A DNA stretch of 8,916 nt from Acidimicrobiia bacterium (GCA_010025655.1 RGSV01000037.1:1-8916), one strand, 5' to 3'. Numbered from the stretch's first letter, positions 1 through 6,805 are shown. The notes: generated from the letters alone by a model not told the origin. Translations and numbers: made by a program.

Positions 1-899
1 CCTCAAATCTGCTTGCTCGATATGCGGCAACCGATCTGGCGTTACCCGATGAACGTTCGCGGGCCATGAGCCGCGTCGTCTTTGCATCGACGTTTGGAGC
101 CGTCTTTGGTCCGCTGCTCGTCTCGCCTGCACAGTGGGCAGGCGAGCGATGGTTTTCACTCGCGACCTACACCGGGCCGTGGTTAGCGGCATCGACCTTC
201 TTGTTGTTGGCGGCGCTCAACACGGCGGTGCGGTTGCGCCCCGACCCACTGCTTGTTGCAGGTGCGATGGCGACTGTGCCTCAGACACGTGGTGTGGTGG
301 GTGCCCTGCGAGTGACCGTTCGTAGTGCCGATGGGCGACTGGCACTCATGGCGATGGTGATCTCGCAAGCAACGATGGTGGCGGTAATGACGATGACGCC
401 AGTGCACCTAAAACTGCATGGTCACGAGACCGTGTCACCGTACGTTGTGTCGCTGCACATCGCCGGTATGTTCGCATTCAGTCCGCTGGTTGGTAGGTAC
501 GCCGATCGACATGGCCGCGTGAATGCCATCTTCGTCGGCGCGGTGTTTTTGGTGGCGGCAGGTGCATTGTCGGCAGTATCGGGCGATGGCCACATTGTGC
601 TCTTTCCGTCGCTGTGGTTGCTCGGCATCGGCTGGAACTTCGGATTGATCGGTGGCTCGAGTCTGTTGGTCGAATCGGCAGTCGACTCTGACCGCGTGCG
701 CGTGCAGGGTGTGGCCGATCTCTTGATGAGTTTTTGTGGCGGCATCGCGGGCTTTGCCTCGGGCTTCGTACGTCGCGCCATCGGTTTTCACCTGCTGTCG
801 TTCAGCGCGTTGGTGCTGGCATCTGTGCTCGTGGTCTATCTCATGATTGGCGCACCGCGACTGCGCCCGACCGTTGCCAGCCTCATCGGTCGTCGGTAG
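1..899 (+). CDS. MFS family transporter, C-terminal part (5' end outside window)
   Basis: The reading frame is open from base 3 of the window to the TAG at 897-899 (298 residues), so the ATG at 66 is probably internal and the true start lies upstream. The opening residues, ending in the segment ARYAATDLALPDERSRAMS followed by a small-residue helix (GAVFGPLL), resemble the TM4-TM5 region of actinobacterial MFS permeases. A charged central loop follows (residues with R-P-D-P-L), then about six hydrophobic helices. The C-terminal half carries a clear MFS motif A, GRYADRHGR (about bases 495-521), in the position of the loop between TM8 and TM9. The family moves small solutes or drugs across the inner membrane by secondary transport; the substrate cannot be told. 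It is probably unrelated to the polysaccharide genes beyond the tRNA. Its stop codon forms the first three bases of the predicted tRNA -10 box. Confidence 0.88.
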   Translation, partial: SNLLARYAATDLALPDERSRAMSRVVFASTFGAVFGPLLVSPAQWAGERWFSLATYTGPWLAASTFLLLAALNTAVRLRPDPLLVAGAMATVPQTRGVVGALRVTVRSADGRLALMAMVISQATMVAVMTMTPVHLKLHGHETVSPYVVSLHIAGMFAFSPLVGRYADRHGRVNAIFVGAVFLVAAGALSAVSGDGHIVLFPSLWLLGIGWNFGLIGGSSLLVESAVDSDRVRVQGVADLLMSFCGGIAGFASGFVRRAIGFHLLSFSALVLASVLVVYLMIGAPRLRPTVASLIGRR

Positions 900-902
900 C
901 GT
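874..902 (+). promoter_or_regulatory. Predicted promoter for tRNA-Leu
   Basis: A -35-like TTGCCA (874-879), a 17-base spacer and a -10-like TAGCGT (897-902) lie just upstream of the tRNA. Transcription would begin near 908-910, giving a leader of under 10 bases before the mature tRNA end at 918. The promoter is inside the MFS 3' end, and the first three bases of the -10 are the MFS stop codon. The spacing and position are seen directly; activity is inferred. Confidence 0.55.
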
Positions 903-917
903 AGAAGCGCTTCACTC

Positions 918-1001
918 GGGCGAGTGGCGAAATGGCAGACGCGCTGGCTTCAGGTGCCAGTGTTCGTTAAGGACGTGGGGGTTCAAGTCCCCCCTCGCCC
1001 A
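918..1001 (+). tRNA. tRNA-Leu (anticodon CAG)
   Basis: This is a class II tRNA that folds by eye. The acceptor stem GGGCGAG (918-924) pairs with CTCGCCC (994-1000), and A1001 is the discriminator. The anticodon stem CTGGC/GCCAG (944-948, 956-960) encloses the loop TTCAGGT with anticodon CAG at 951-953. The long variable arm (961-976) has a GTTC/GGAC stem. The T stem GGGGG/CCCCC (977-981, 989-993) encloses TTCAAGT. The D-arm sequence (TGGCGAAATGGCAGACGCG) is typical of bacterial tRNA-Leu. CCA is not encoded; the next bases are CGA. It reads CUG codons, which are frequent in this window. No clear terminator separates it from the dehydrogenase gene 40 bases downstream, so the two may be co-transcribed. 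Confidence 0.97.
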
Positions 1002-1032
1002 CGACCTAGCCTCGCATCATTCGCATGGTGAC

Positions 1033-1036
1033 GGAG
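1033..1036 (+). promoter_or_regulatory. Ribosome binding site of the nucleotide-sugar dehydrogenase
   Basis: GGAG lies 5 bases before the ATG at 1042. It decides the start: the open frame extends back to 847, but that would read through the tRNA. This is the clearest Shine-Dalgarno sequence in the window; most other transcription units here seem to start without one. Confidence 0.65.
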
Positions 1037-1041
1037 TAAAG

Positions 1042-2262
1042 ATGACCACGGCCCTCGAACAACGACTGCGATCTCGCGAAGCGGCGGTCGGTGTTATTGG
1101 CTTGGGCTATGTCGGGTTGCCACTCGCCGTGTCGTTTGCAGAAGTCGGTTTCAGCGTCGTCGGCTTCGACGTGTCTGATCTTGCAGTCAACGGACTGAAT
1201 GCGGGTCGTAGCCACATCGATGACATTTCGTCGGAACGCGTGGCATCCCTCATCTCACGTCGTGCGTTTCGGGCCACGAACGACGTCACCGACTTGCGGG
1301 CATGTGACGCGATCTTCATCTGTGTGCCGACGCCGTTCGACAAACTGAAGACGCCAGATCTCTCGTATGTCGAGGCGGCAACTCGCACGGTTGCCAAGGT
1401 CCTGCGCGCTGAGATGCTCGTCATCCTGCAATCCACCACGTATCCGGGCACGACGACTGAGTTCGTGCGGCCGATTCTTGAAGAGGGTGGTCTTGTTGCG
1501 GTAGGCGGGCTGAGCGCTCGTTGTACCGAACTTGCCGCCGTGTTGCTCGAGTCGCTGATGGAAGATGCGTCGCTCGTTCGCCGCGTCGAATCGCCAGAAG
1601 TTGCCGAGATGGCCAAGCTGCTTGAGAACACGTATCGGGCGGTGAACATCGCCCTGGTCAACGAACTTGCCCAGTTGTGTTACGAAATGGAGATCGATGT
1701 CTGGAATGTGATTGCCGCAGCAGGCACCAAGCCATTCGGATTCCAGGCTTTCTATCCAGGTATCGGACCCGGCGGACACTGCATTCCTGTTGACCCCTTT
1801 TATCTCGCGTGGAAGGCGCGTGAATTCAATTTTCAAACGCGCTTCATCGAACTGGCGGCCGACATCAATGACGACATGGCGAGTTACGCCGTGCAACGAA
1901 TTCAGGCCTTGCTCAATGCGCGGTCAGTGTCGTTGCGCGGCGCCAAGATTCTCTGCCTCGGTGCTGCGTTCAAACGGGGTGTCAGCGATGTGCGCAACTC
2001 GCGCGCCATTCATGTGATGGAGCTCTTGCGTGCGAGTGGGGCCGCCGTGTCGTATTGCGACCCGCACGTGCCGTCGATTTGTCTGGCGGGCGAGACATTG
2101 ACGAGTTTGTCGGTTGATGCAGTCGCCACGACCGACGCCGACCTAGTGGCCGTGCTCGTTGGCGGCGAGTGGCCGCTCACTCAACTTGCGGCACGCAGCA
2201 TCGCAGTGTTTGATGCGGTCAATGCCGGTGGCCAACCCGCTTCATTGCGTGAGCGGCTGTAG
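1042..2262 (+). CDS. Nucleotide-sugar dehydrogenase (UDP-GlcNAc/UDP-ManNAc 6-dehydrogenase type) with an internal in-frame gap
   Basis: The 406-residue protein belongs to the UDP-glucose/GDP-mannose dehydrogenase superfamily, WbpA-like branch, which oxidises C6 of a UDP-sugar to the uronate with two NAD+. Visible features: the NAD-binding GLGYVGLP (20-27); the branch-typical LNAGRSHIDDI (52-62); STTYPGTT (131-138); the active-site helix AEMAKLLENTYR (188-199, Lys192); the catalytic cysteine in GGHCIPVDPFYL (Cys247); and a C-terminal UDP-binding domain with LGAAFKRGVSDVRNSRA (306-322). The anomaly is at residues 149-157: EEGGLVA runs directly into VGGLSARCTELA. Relatives have about 30 more residues here, including the conserved S-P-E-R motif, and are usually 430-440 residues long. 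The frame stays open, so the gene is not obviously dead, but activity is doubtful. ATG 1042 is chosen because GGAG lies 5 bases upstream and the longer frame overlaps the tRNA. It ends 5 bases before the stop of the convergent GT4 gene. Confidence 0.93.
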   Translation: MTTALEQRLRSREAAVGVIGLGYVGLPLAVSFAEVGFSVVGFDVSDLAVNGLNAGRSHIDDISSERVASLISRRAFRATNDVTDLRACDAIFICVPTPFDKLKTPDLSYVEAATRTVAKVLRAEMLVILQSTTYPGTTTEFVRPILEEGGLVAVGGLSARCTELAAVLLESLMEDASLVRRVESPEVAEMAKLLENTYRAVNIALVNELAQLCYEMEIDVWNVIAAAGTKPFGFQAFYPGIGPGGHCIPVDPFYLAWKAREFNFQTRFIELAADINDDMASYAVQRIQALLNARSVSLRGAKILCLGAAFKRGVSDVRNSRAIHVMELLRASGAAVSYCDPHVPSICLAGETLTSLSVDAVATTDADLVAVLVGGEWPLTQLAARSIAVFDAVNAGGQPASLRERL

Positions 2263-2267
2263 CTCGT

Positions 2268-3377
2268 TTACCGACCGCGCACGAGACGTCGATATACCGC
2301 TGCGTGTGCAGCAAGATAGTGCTCGACGGTAAACCGCGAACGCACATCGCGTTGCGCAGCGTGCGCTAGTTCACGACGCAGTGTCGGTTGATCGAGCAGT
2401 TCGGCGAGCCGTGAGGCCAGCTGTGATTCATCGGTTACCAGCGCGCCGGTGGTGCGGTCAGAGATGATTTCACCGACGCCGCCGACGTCAAGCGACACAA
2501 TGGCGACACCTGCCGATGCAGCTTCAAGCAAAGAGAGGGGAATGCCCTCGTTGTCGCTTGTCAATACGACAACATCGAGTGCGCCGTATACCACCGACAG
2601 GTCTTCTTGCCAACCGACCAGTGTCACGTTTGGTAGCGCGCGTGCTTGGTTGGCCACAGCGTCGCGCAGCGGACCATCTCCCACGAAAACGAAGTGAGCA
2701 TCAGTGCGAGTCGCGGCAAGGGCAAGAAACCGATCAGGTCGTTTGATTGCGGTGAGCCGGCCAACAAAGCCGACAAGCGGTCGATCACTGGGTACACCAA
2801 GCTGCCGGCACGCTTCGTATTTGTCCCGCGGCTCGATCAACGGTGCTGCAGGCACGATGACCGTTGAGCGTGACTCGTCTACGACGTCTGCAGCACACAA
2901 GTCGTCACGGGTCTGTGACCCGACAACCAGATGCCAGTCGGTGAAACGACCGAGCATTCGCTCGGTCAGAGTGACGAGCCGCGTGACGATGGGCGAGAAG
3001 TATCCGTGCAAGAGATGCCCGTGATACGTGTGCACACGAATCGGAACCCGCGACAAGATGGCCGCAAGTCGACCAAGCACTCCGGCTTTCGCCATGTGAG
3101 TGTGCACAATGTCGGGCTGTAGCCGCCGAAGCACGCGCACCAATTCGAACAATGAACGCAGTTCACTCAGCCCACCAACTCGTCGCCGCAATGCGCCAAG
3201 GGTCACGACTTCGGCTGCAAGGTCTCGAGTTGCGAAGTAGTCGCCTTCGTCGTCGTGTGGTGTGCCACGAACGACAACCTGTTTGAACTCCAGTGAGTCG
3301 AGACCCGTCAAGAGATCAACCAGCATCACCGACGGACCACCGATGTTGGTGCGAGTCATCACGTGGACGACTCTCAT
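2268..3377 (-). CDS. GT4-family (GT-B fold) glycosyltransferase
   Basis: The 369-residue cytoplasmic enzyme is likely to add one sugar to the growing lipid-linked glycan. The N-terminal acceptor domain begins MRVVHVMTRTNIGGPS with the glycine loop at 13-15, and includes the DIVHTHMAKAGVLGRLAA segment (89-106) and VHTYHGHLLHGYF (115-127), both typical of capsule and exopolysaccharide GT4 enzymes. The C-terminal nucleotide-sugar domain has VGRLTAIKRPDRFL (205-218, Arg207 and Lys212 in the usual phosphate-binding positions) and the EX7E motif Glu277...Glu285 in EGIPLSLLEAASAG. Its length is normal. The start at 3377 is preferred: its ATG shares the A with the TGA of the upstream epimerase (TGATG), which suggests translational coupling, and homologues begin with this M-R-V-V strand. 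The ATG at 3401 would add eight residues lying inside the epimerase. Donor and acceptor sugars cannot be deduced. Confidence 0.93.
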   Translation of the reverse strand: MRVVHVMTRTNIGGPSVMLVDLLTGLDSLEFKQVVVRGTPHDDEGDYFATRDLAAEVVTLGALRRRVGGLSELRSLFELVRVLRRLQPDIVHTHMAKAGVLGRLAAILSRVPIRVHTYHGHLLHGYFSPIVTRLVTLTERMLGRFTDWHLVVGSQTRDDLCAADVVDESRSTVIVPAAPLIEPRDKYEACRQLGVPSDRPLVGFVGRLTAIKRPDRFLALAATRTDAHFVFVGDGPLRDAVANQARALPNVTLVGWQEDLSVVYGALDVVVLTSDNEGIPLSLLEAASAGVAIVSLDVGGVGEIISDRTTGALVTDESQLASRLAELLDQPTLRRELAHAAQRDVRSRFTVEHYLAAHAAVYRRLVRGR

Positions 3378-4345
3378 CAGGCGTATGTTTCCCGCCACCA
3401 TGTCAGGGTGCGCTGCAGCCCTTCATCCAGATCGACACGTGCTGAAAAATTCAACACGTCTCGCGCACGCCGAACGTCGGGCACCCGACGCACCGTGTCT
3501 TCAAAGCTTTTGCCGTAGCGGGCTTCATACGACACGAACGATACGTCAGACCGTGAGCCGGTGAGTGCAATGATTTTCCTCGCCAGCTCGAGAATGGTGG
3601 TCTCACGGTCGTTGCCCACATTGAACACCAAGCCCTGTGCGCCATCATCGAGGCCCGCACGCACCGTGCACTCAACTGTGTCGGTGACATACGTAAAGCA
3701 GCGGGTTTGCGTGCCATCACCATGCACGGTCAGTGGCTCATTATTCAGAGCTTGGCGCATCAAGTTGGCGACCACCGACCCGTATCCACGCGGATCGAGC
3801 CGCGGGCCATACGAGTTGAAGTACCGAACCACCGAAACGCGACGACCTTCAGCGGCGTGGGCGAGAGCGAGATGCTCGTCGATGGCCTTGGCTGTTGAGT
3901 ATCCCCAGCGGGCGATGGTGGTCGAACCCAGTACTCGATCATCGTCTTCGCTCATCGGCATCTTCTTCGTCTTGCCGTAGATCTCGCTCGTTGATGCGAC
4001 GAGCAGCCGTTTGTCGTACGCCATTGCGGCACCAATCACGTGCTCGGCACCGCGCACGTTGGTGATCAGCGATGCCAATGGTTTCTCGACGATATGCCCG
4101 ACACCAACCGCCGCCGCCAAGTGAAACACGACATCGGTGCCTCGCACGAGGCGCTCAACGAGCGCTTCATCCAAGATGCTGCCCTCGACAAACTCAATGT
4201 GCGGCTGTGCCCCGTGAAGGTTCTGCAACGAACCAGTCGAGAGGTTATCGATGACCGTCACGTTATGACCCAGATGCACAAGACGATCGACGAGATGTGA
4301 GCCGATGTAGCCGGCACCACCGGTAACGAGCACGCGCATAACCAT
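3377..4345 (-). CDS. NAD-dependent nucleotide-sugar epimerase/dehydratase (extended SDR)
   Basis: The 322-residue protein has the Rossmann motif GGAGYIG (9-15), the acidic NAD-binding strand VIDNLSTG (31-38), HLAAAV (75-80), the active-site TSEIYG (119-124), and the catalytic pair Tyr149/Lys153 in RWGYSTAKAIDE. Later come VRYFNSYGPR (173-182), the sugar-binding VHGDGTQTRCFTYV (207-220) and RRVPD (286-290) near the C-terminus. The Ser/Thr-Glu pair together with Arg-x-Pro-Asp recalls UDP-glucuronate decarboxylases such as the ArnA C-terminal domain, but UDP-glucose or UDP-uronate 4-epimerases share much of this, so the reaction is not settled. A uronate-acting enzyme would fit with the dehydrogenase at 1042. 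It is the first gene of a minus-strand pair and overlaps the GT4 start by one base. It starts at ATG 4345 or at the second ATG at 4339 (MRVLVTGG); neither has a ribosome binding site. Confidence 0.92.
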   Translation of the reverse strand: MVMRVLVTGGAGYIGSHLVDRLVHLGHNVTVIDNLSTGSLQNLHGAQPHIEFVEGSILDEALVERLVRGTDVVFHLAAAVGVGHIVEKPLASLITNVRGAEHVIGAAMAYDKRLLVASTSEIYGKTKKMPMSEDDDRVLGSTTIARWGYSTAKAIDEHLALAHAAEGRRVSVVRYFNSYGPRLDPRGYGSVVANLMRQALNNEPLTVHGDGTQTRCFTYVTDTVECTVRAGLDDGAQGLVFNVGNDRETTILELARKIIALTGSRSDVSFVSYEARYGKSFEDTVRRVPDVRRARDVLNFSARVDLDEGLQRTLTWWRETYA

Positions 4346-4347
4346 GG

Positions 4348-4376
4348 TTCACGCTAGTTGTGGGCGTGCGTAGTCT
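4348..4376 (+). promoter_or_regulatory. Predicted promoter for the WecA-like gene (leaderless)
   Basis: TTCACG (4348-4353, 4 of 6 bases of TTGACA), a 17-base spacer and TAGTCT (4371-4376) precede a GTG at 4384 by 7 bases. This supports transcription starting at the GTG itself and argues for 4384 over the GTG codons at 4360 and 4366, which would lie upstream of the transcript. The -35-like element overlaps the -10 of the divergent epimerase promoter, so the two should compete. Confidence 0.45.
4351..4356 (-). promoter_or_regulatory. Predicted -10 box for the epimerase/GT4 operon (leaderless)
   Basis: On the minus strand the hexamer TAGCGT (TANNNT consensus) ends 5 bases before the ATG at 4345 and 11 before the ATG at 4339. 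This would place transcription at or within the first codons, which suits leaderless translation or a start at the second ATG. No convincing -35 is visible. It overlaps the -35-like element of the opposite promoter. Confidence 0.4.
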
Positions 4377-4383
4377 GGACTGC

Positions 4384-5511
4384 GTGACGCCGCTGTGGTT
4401 GTATGCGCTCACTTTTGTTGGTGCTATAACACTGTCGCTGCTTCTGGTGCCGGCGGTTCGTGAATATGCCCAGCGCAAAGAAATCACCGATCAACCTGGC
4501 GGTCATAAGTCGCATAGTGCTCCGGTGCCGTATCTCGGTGGTGTGGCGATGGTGCTCGCGTTCTCGGCAGCGATGTTCGTCGGCGTCGTGGTGCGTCGCA
4601 GCAGCCAATTCGACGGTCGCGAAGTTCGCCTGACGATTGGCAATCTGCTGGCCCAGGGCGACGGCTTGGTGCGCGAGCTCATCGTGGTCTTGGGACTCGC
4701 ATTGATCTTTTCAGCGATGGGACTCATTGACGATCTGCGTGGTCTCAGCCCGTGGTTGCGCTTTGCCGTGGGTCTCGGCATTGCCGTAACGCTCGTTGCC
4801 TACGGCATTCGACTGCAGTCGCCCCTGCCTGATGCTGCCGATGTGCTCCTTTCTGTCGTCTGGATTCTGGGCATCACCAACGCATTCAACTTGCTCGACA
4901 ACATCGATGGTCTCGCCGCCGGCACCGCTGCAGTTGCCGCGACCACTTTCTTTCTGATTGCGCTGTTCAACGATCAGGACTACAGCGCACTTCTCGCCAT
5001 CGGCTTGGCCGGAGCGATGCTCGGGTTCCTACGGAGCAACTTTCATCCGGCGACCATCTATATGGGAGACGCCGGCAGCCTCTTCATCGGTTTTCTGATG
5101 GCGTATCTCGGCCTCAAGATGCGCACTACGGTGACCGAGATTCCGCAACTTTTTGCACCGCTCATGGTGCTCGGTGTCGCGGTGCTCGATACCACGATGG
5201 TGGTCGTTTCGCGCCTGCGTCGCGGGGTGAGCCCGTTCACCGGCGGGCAAGACCACCTCAGTCACCGCCTGCGTCGACTCGGGCTCTCGGTTCGTCGTTC
5301 GGTAAGCACCTTGTTGCTGGCATCAGTGGCGCTCGGTGGGTTGGCCGTCGCACTCTCCGATGCACCCGCCACCGTGGGCTATTGGTTGCTTGCCGCAGCC
5401 GTACTCTCTGGCGTCATGGCCACGGTCTTGCTCACCACCAAGGTTGCGCGTGTGACAGCGACAGACACAGAGACTTCAAACATCTCTCCGCTTCGTCGCG
5501 AAGTCGGCTGA
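4384..5511 (+). CDS. WecA/TagO/MraY-family polyprenyl-phosphate sugar-1-phosphate transferase
   Basis: The 375-residue multi-pass membrane enzyme transfers a sugar-1-phosphate, commonly GlcNAc-1-P, from a UDP-sugar to undecaprenyl or decaprenyl phosphate, starting glycan assembly on the lipid carrier. Family landmarks appear in order: DQPGGHKSHSAPVPYLGG (36-53), the form of the cytoplasmic loop after TM1; the Asp pair in GLIDDLRGLSP (113-123, Asp116-Asp117); NAFNLLDNIDGLAAG (166-180); the magnesium-binding GDAGS after NFHPATIYM (219-232); and the histidine motif GGQDHLSHRLRRLG (287-300). About ten to eleven hydrophobic segments are evident. The start GTG 4384 is chosen because a TANNNT box lies 7 bases upstream and TM1 begins directly after it; GTG 4360 would add eight polar residues. 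Which sugar is used cannot be told, nor whether the product is an O-antigen-like, teichoic-acid-like or arabinogalactan-linked polymer. Confidence 0.94.
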   Translation: MTPLWLYALTFVGAITLSLLLVPAVREYAQRKEITDQPGGHKSHSAPVPYLGGVAMVLAFSAAMFVGVVVRRSSQFDGREVRLTIGNLLAQGDGLVRELIVVLGLALIFSAMGLIDDLRGLSPWLRFAVGLGIAVTLVAYGIRLQSPLPDAADVLLSVVWILGITNAFNLLDNIDGLAAGTAAVAATTFFLIALFNDQDYSALLAIGLAGAMLGFLRSNFHPATIYMGDAGSLFIGFLMAYLGLKMRTTVTEIPQLFAPLMVLGVAVLDTTMVVVSRLRRGVSPFTGGQDHLSHRLRRLGLSVRRSVSTLLLASVALGGLAVALSDAPATVGYWLLAAAVLSGVMATVLLTTKVARVTATDTETSNISPLRREVG

Positions 5512-5513
5512 GC

Positions 5514-5534
5514 GGTTGCTCAAACGCGGCAACC
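5514..5534. terminator. Candidate terminator hairpin between convergent WecA-like and GT2 genes
   Basis: GGTTGC (5514-5519) and GCAACC (5529-5534) form a perfect 6-bp stem with a 9-base loop, 3 bases after the WecA-like stop. There is no T-run on either side, so intrinsic termination is uncertain. It is the only notable structure in the 44-base gap between the two convergent genes. Confidence 0.35.
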
Positions 5535-5555
5535 AACTCGCATTGAGAGCGGAAA

Positions 5556-6800
5556 CTAGCTCGCTGCAGGAATCACCATTCGCGTGTCGATGCGGGTGTA
5601 CGGATCACGACCGGCATACCGACCCCAGCGTCGTTTGAACGTTGCAAGGTCGTCAGTGGTTGGCGCGTCACCACCGAGGTAACGCACTGCAACCAACGGG
5701 GTTACGATTGCATGCAGTTGCTGTTGATGCAGTTTGCACGCTAGGTCGAAGTCAAAGGTGCGACCTGAGTATTCGGGGCTGAAGCCGCCAACCATACGTA
5801 GTGCAGTCGCCTTGGCAACCACACATGCCGTGCTGACGCCAAAGCATTCACGGGCGATGGCGAACATTCCGACCGGACCGTAGTCAGTTGGCAGGCGTCC
5901 GCGGGCAATGTGATGTGGCTCAGGGGTGAGGCCGAGGCCAGCCGAGTACACAACGCCATATTCATCGAGCAGTTGCGGTGCCACCAGCGCGACTGATGAT
6001 TGGTCGATATACCCCAGCAGGGTCTCGATCCAGTCGGTGTTGATCAGTTCGCAGTGCTGATCGATGAAGGCGACGTATTCCCCTTTGGCGGCGACGAGAC
6101 CGTTGTTCAGCGAATGGGCCAACGAAGCACCAGCGTCAACCTGCACGATGCGGCCGTGCCCGTCAGCCCGGCGCAACAACTCTGCCCGTTGATCTTCCGG
6201 CATCGTTGCTGGCACGACGATCACGAGCTCAAAGTTGCGATAGGTCGAGGTGCTGGCCACCGACGAAACGAGGTGATTGCCGAGGTTCTGGCTCACACCG
6301 TAGATGCGTTCGGTCGTGCCATCAGCCACGGTGACCACCGAGACGAACGGATGGTGCAGAGAACGCCGGCGCACTCGCGCCAGCGACGGACCCGCCTCAG
6401 TCACTTCTGCCGGTAGCCCACGACGCTCGAGATGTTCGCGCACGGCACGCAGTGCGGCAATAAATGCGTATGGCTTCGCTGCCGCTGCCGAGGCAGTTGA
6501 GGTGGGCAGGGCCCGCCAGTGATACAAGACCTCGGGCACATTCGCGATGCGTCGGGCTCGTTCAATGACACGCAACACCAGGTCGTAGTCCTGAGATCCA
6601 TCGAAGCCCGTGCGAAACCGACCGACTTCGTCAACCACGGCGCGACGCAACACCGATAGATGACTGGTGTAGTTCTGGGCCTCGTTGCAGAGGCACCACT
6701 CCCAGTCGGAATCGGTTTGGGCAAGCACCGAGTTGATGCACGACTCGAACGCCTCACTCGGCGGTTCGTAGACAGGTGTGATGATGCTGAAGCGGGGCAT
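5556..6800 (-). CDS. Tandem GT2 glycosyltransferase with the first domain gutted
   Basis: The 414-residue protein begins like a standard family 2 glycosyltransferase, MPRFSIITPVYEPP, then SVLAQTDSDWEWCL (24-37). It jumps at residues 37-39 straight to CNEAQNYTSHLSVLRR (38-53) and EVGRFRTGFDGSQDYDLVLRV (58-78), sequence that normally lies some 80-90 residues further on. The missing part should hold the V-D-D nucleotide-binding strand and the DxD metal motif. A linker (110-150) leads to a second GT2-like domain from FVSVVTVAD (152-160). There the usual V-D-N-G-S is replaced by VIVVPAT (193-199) and the DxD by Asp247-Gln-His in FIDQHCEL, so it looks weakened too; FDFDLACKL (349-357) keeps the late acidic motif. 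The start at 6800 is chosen from the family-typical N-terminus; the GTG at 6848 lies inside the upstream gene. It follows the coiled-coil gene by 5 bases in one operon. It may be inactive, a scaffold, or an assembly product. Confidence 0.88.
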   Translation of the reverse strand: MPRFSIITPVYEPPSEAFESCINSVLAQTDSDWEWCLCNEAQNYTSHLSVLRRAVVDEVGRFRTGFDGSQDYDLVLRVIERARRIANVPEVLYHWRALPTSTASAAAAKPYAFIAALRAVREHLERRGLPAEVTEAGPSLARVRRRSLHHPFVSVVTVADGTTERIYGVSQNLGNHLVSSVASTSTYRNFELVIVVPATMPEDQRAELLRRADGHGRIVQVDAGASLAHSLNNGLVAAKGEYVAFIDQHCELINTDWIETLLGYIDQSSVALVAPQLLDEYGVVYSAGLGLTPEPHHIARGRLPTDYGPVGMFAIARECFGVSTACVVAKATALRMVGGFSPEYSGRTFDFDLACKLHQQQLHAIVTPLVAVRYLGGDAPTTDDLATFKRRWGRYAGRDPYTRIDTRMVIPAAS

Positions 6801-6805
6801 TGCGC

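Noticed and set aside
422..791. Long open frames opposite the MFS gene and similar antisense frames opposite most genes
   Set aside because: They are low-complexity mirror frames of GC-rich genes, overlap well-supported proteins, and show no recognisable domain or start signal.
904..913. 10-bp palindrome GAAGCGCTTC between the tRNA -10 box and the tRNA
   Set aside because: Perfect 10-bp palindromes are expected several times by chance in a window this size, and there is no loop or repeat to support an operator or terminator.
1025..1039. Tiny open frame ATG-GTG-ACG-GAG-TAA just before the dehydrogenase
   Set aside because: Four codons with no promoter or conservation evidence; its last bases simply make up the ribosome binding site of the dehydrogenase.
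847..1041. Extended N-terminus of the dehydrogenase frame from ATG 847
   Set aside because: It would overlap the MFS 3' end and translate through the whole tRNA; ATG 1042 has GGAG 5 bases upstream and gives the family-typical N-terminus.
2260..2290. Possible terminator between the convergent dehydrogenase and GT4 genes
   Set aside because: The only pairing seen is CTCGT/ACGAG (5 bp) across a 13-base loop, partly inside the GT4 coding end, with no T-run; too weak to call.
3378..3401. Earlier ATG for the GT4 glycosyltransferase
   Set aside because: The eight added residues lie inside the epimerase, have no ribosome binding site, and precede the conserved first strand M-R-V-V-H-V; the one-base TGATG overlap is the better start.
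5738..5743. Another TAGCGT hexamer on the minus strand
   Set aside because: It lies inside the GT2 coding region with no start codon at the expected distance; several copies of any hexamer are expected by chance, so only position gives the other copies weight.
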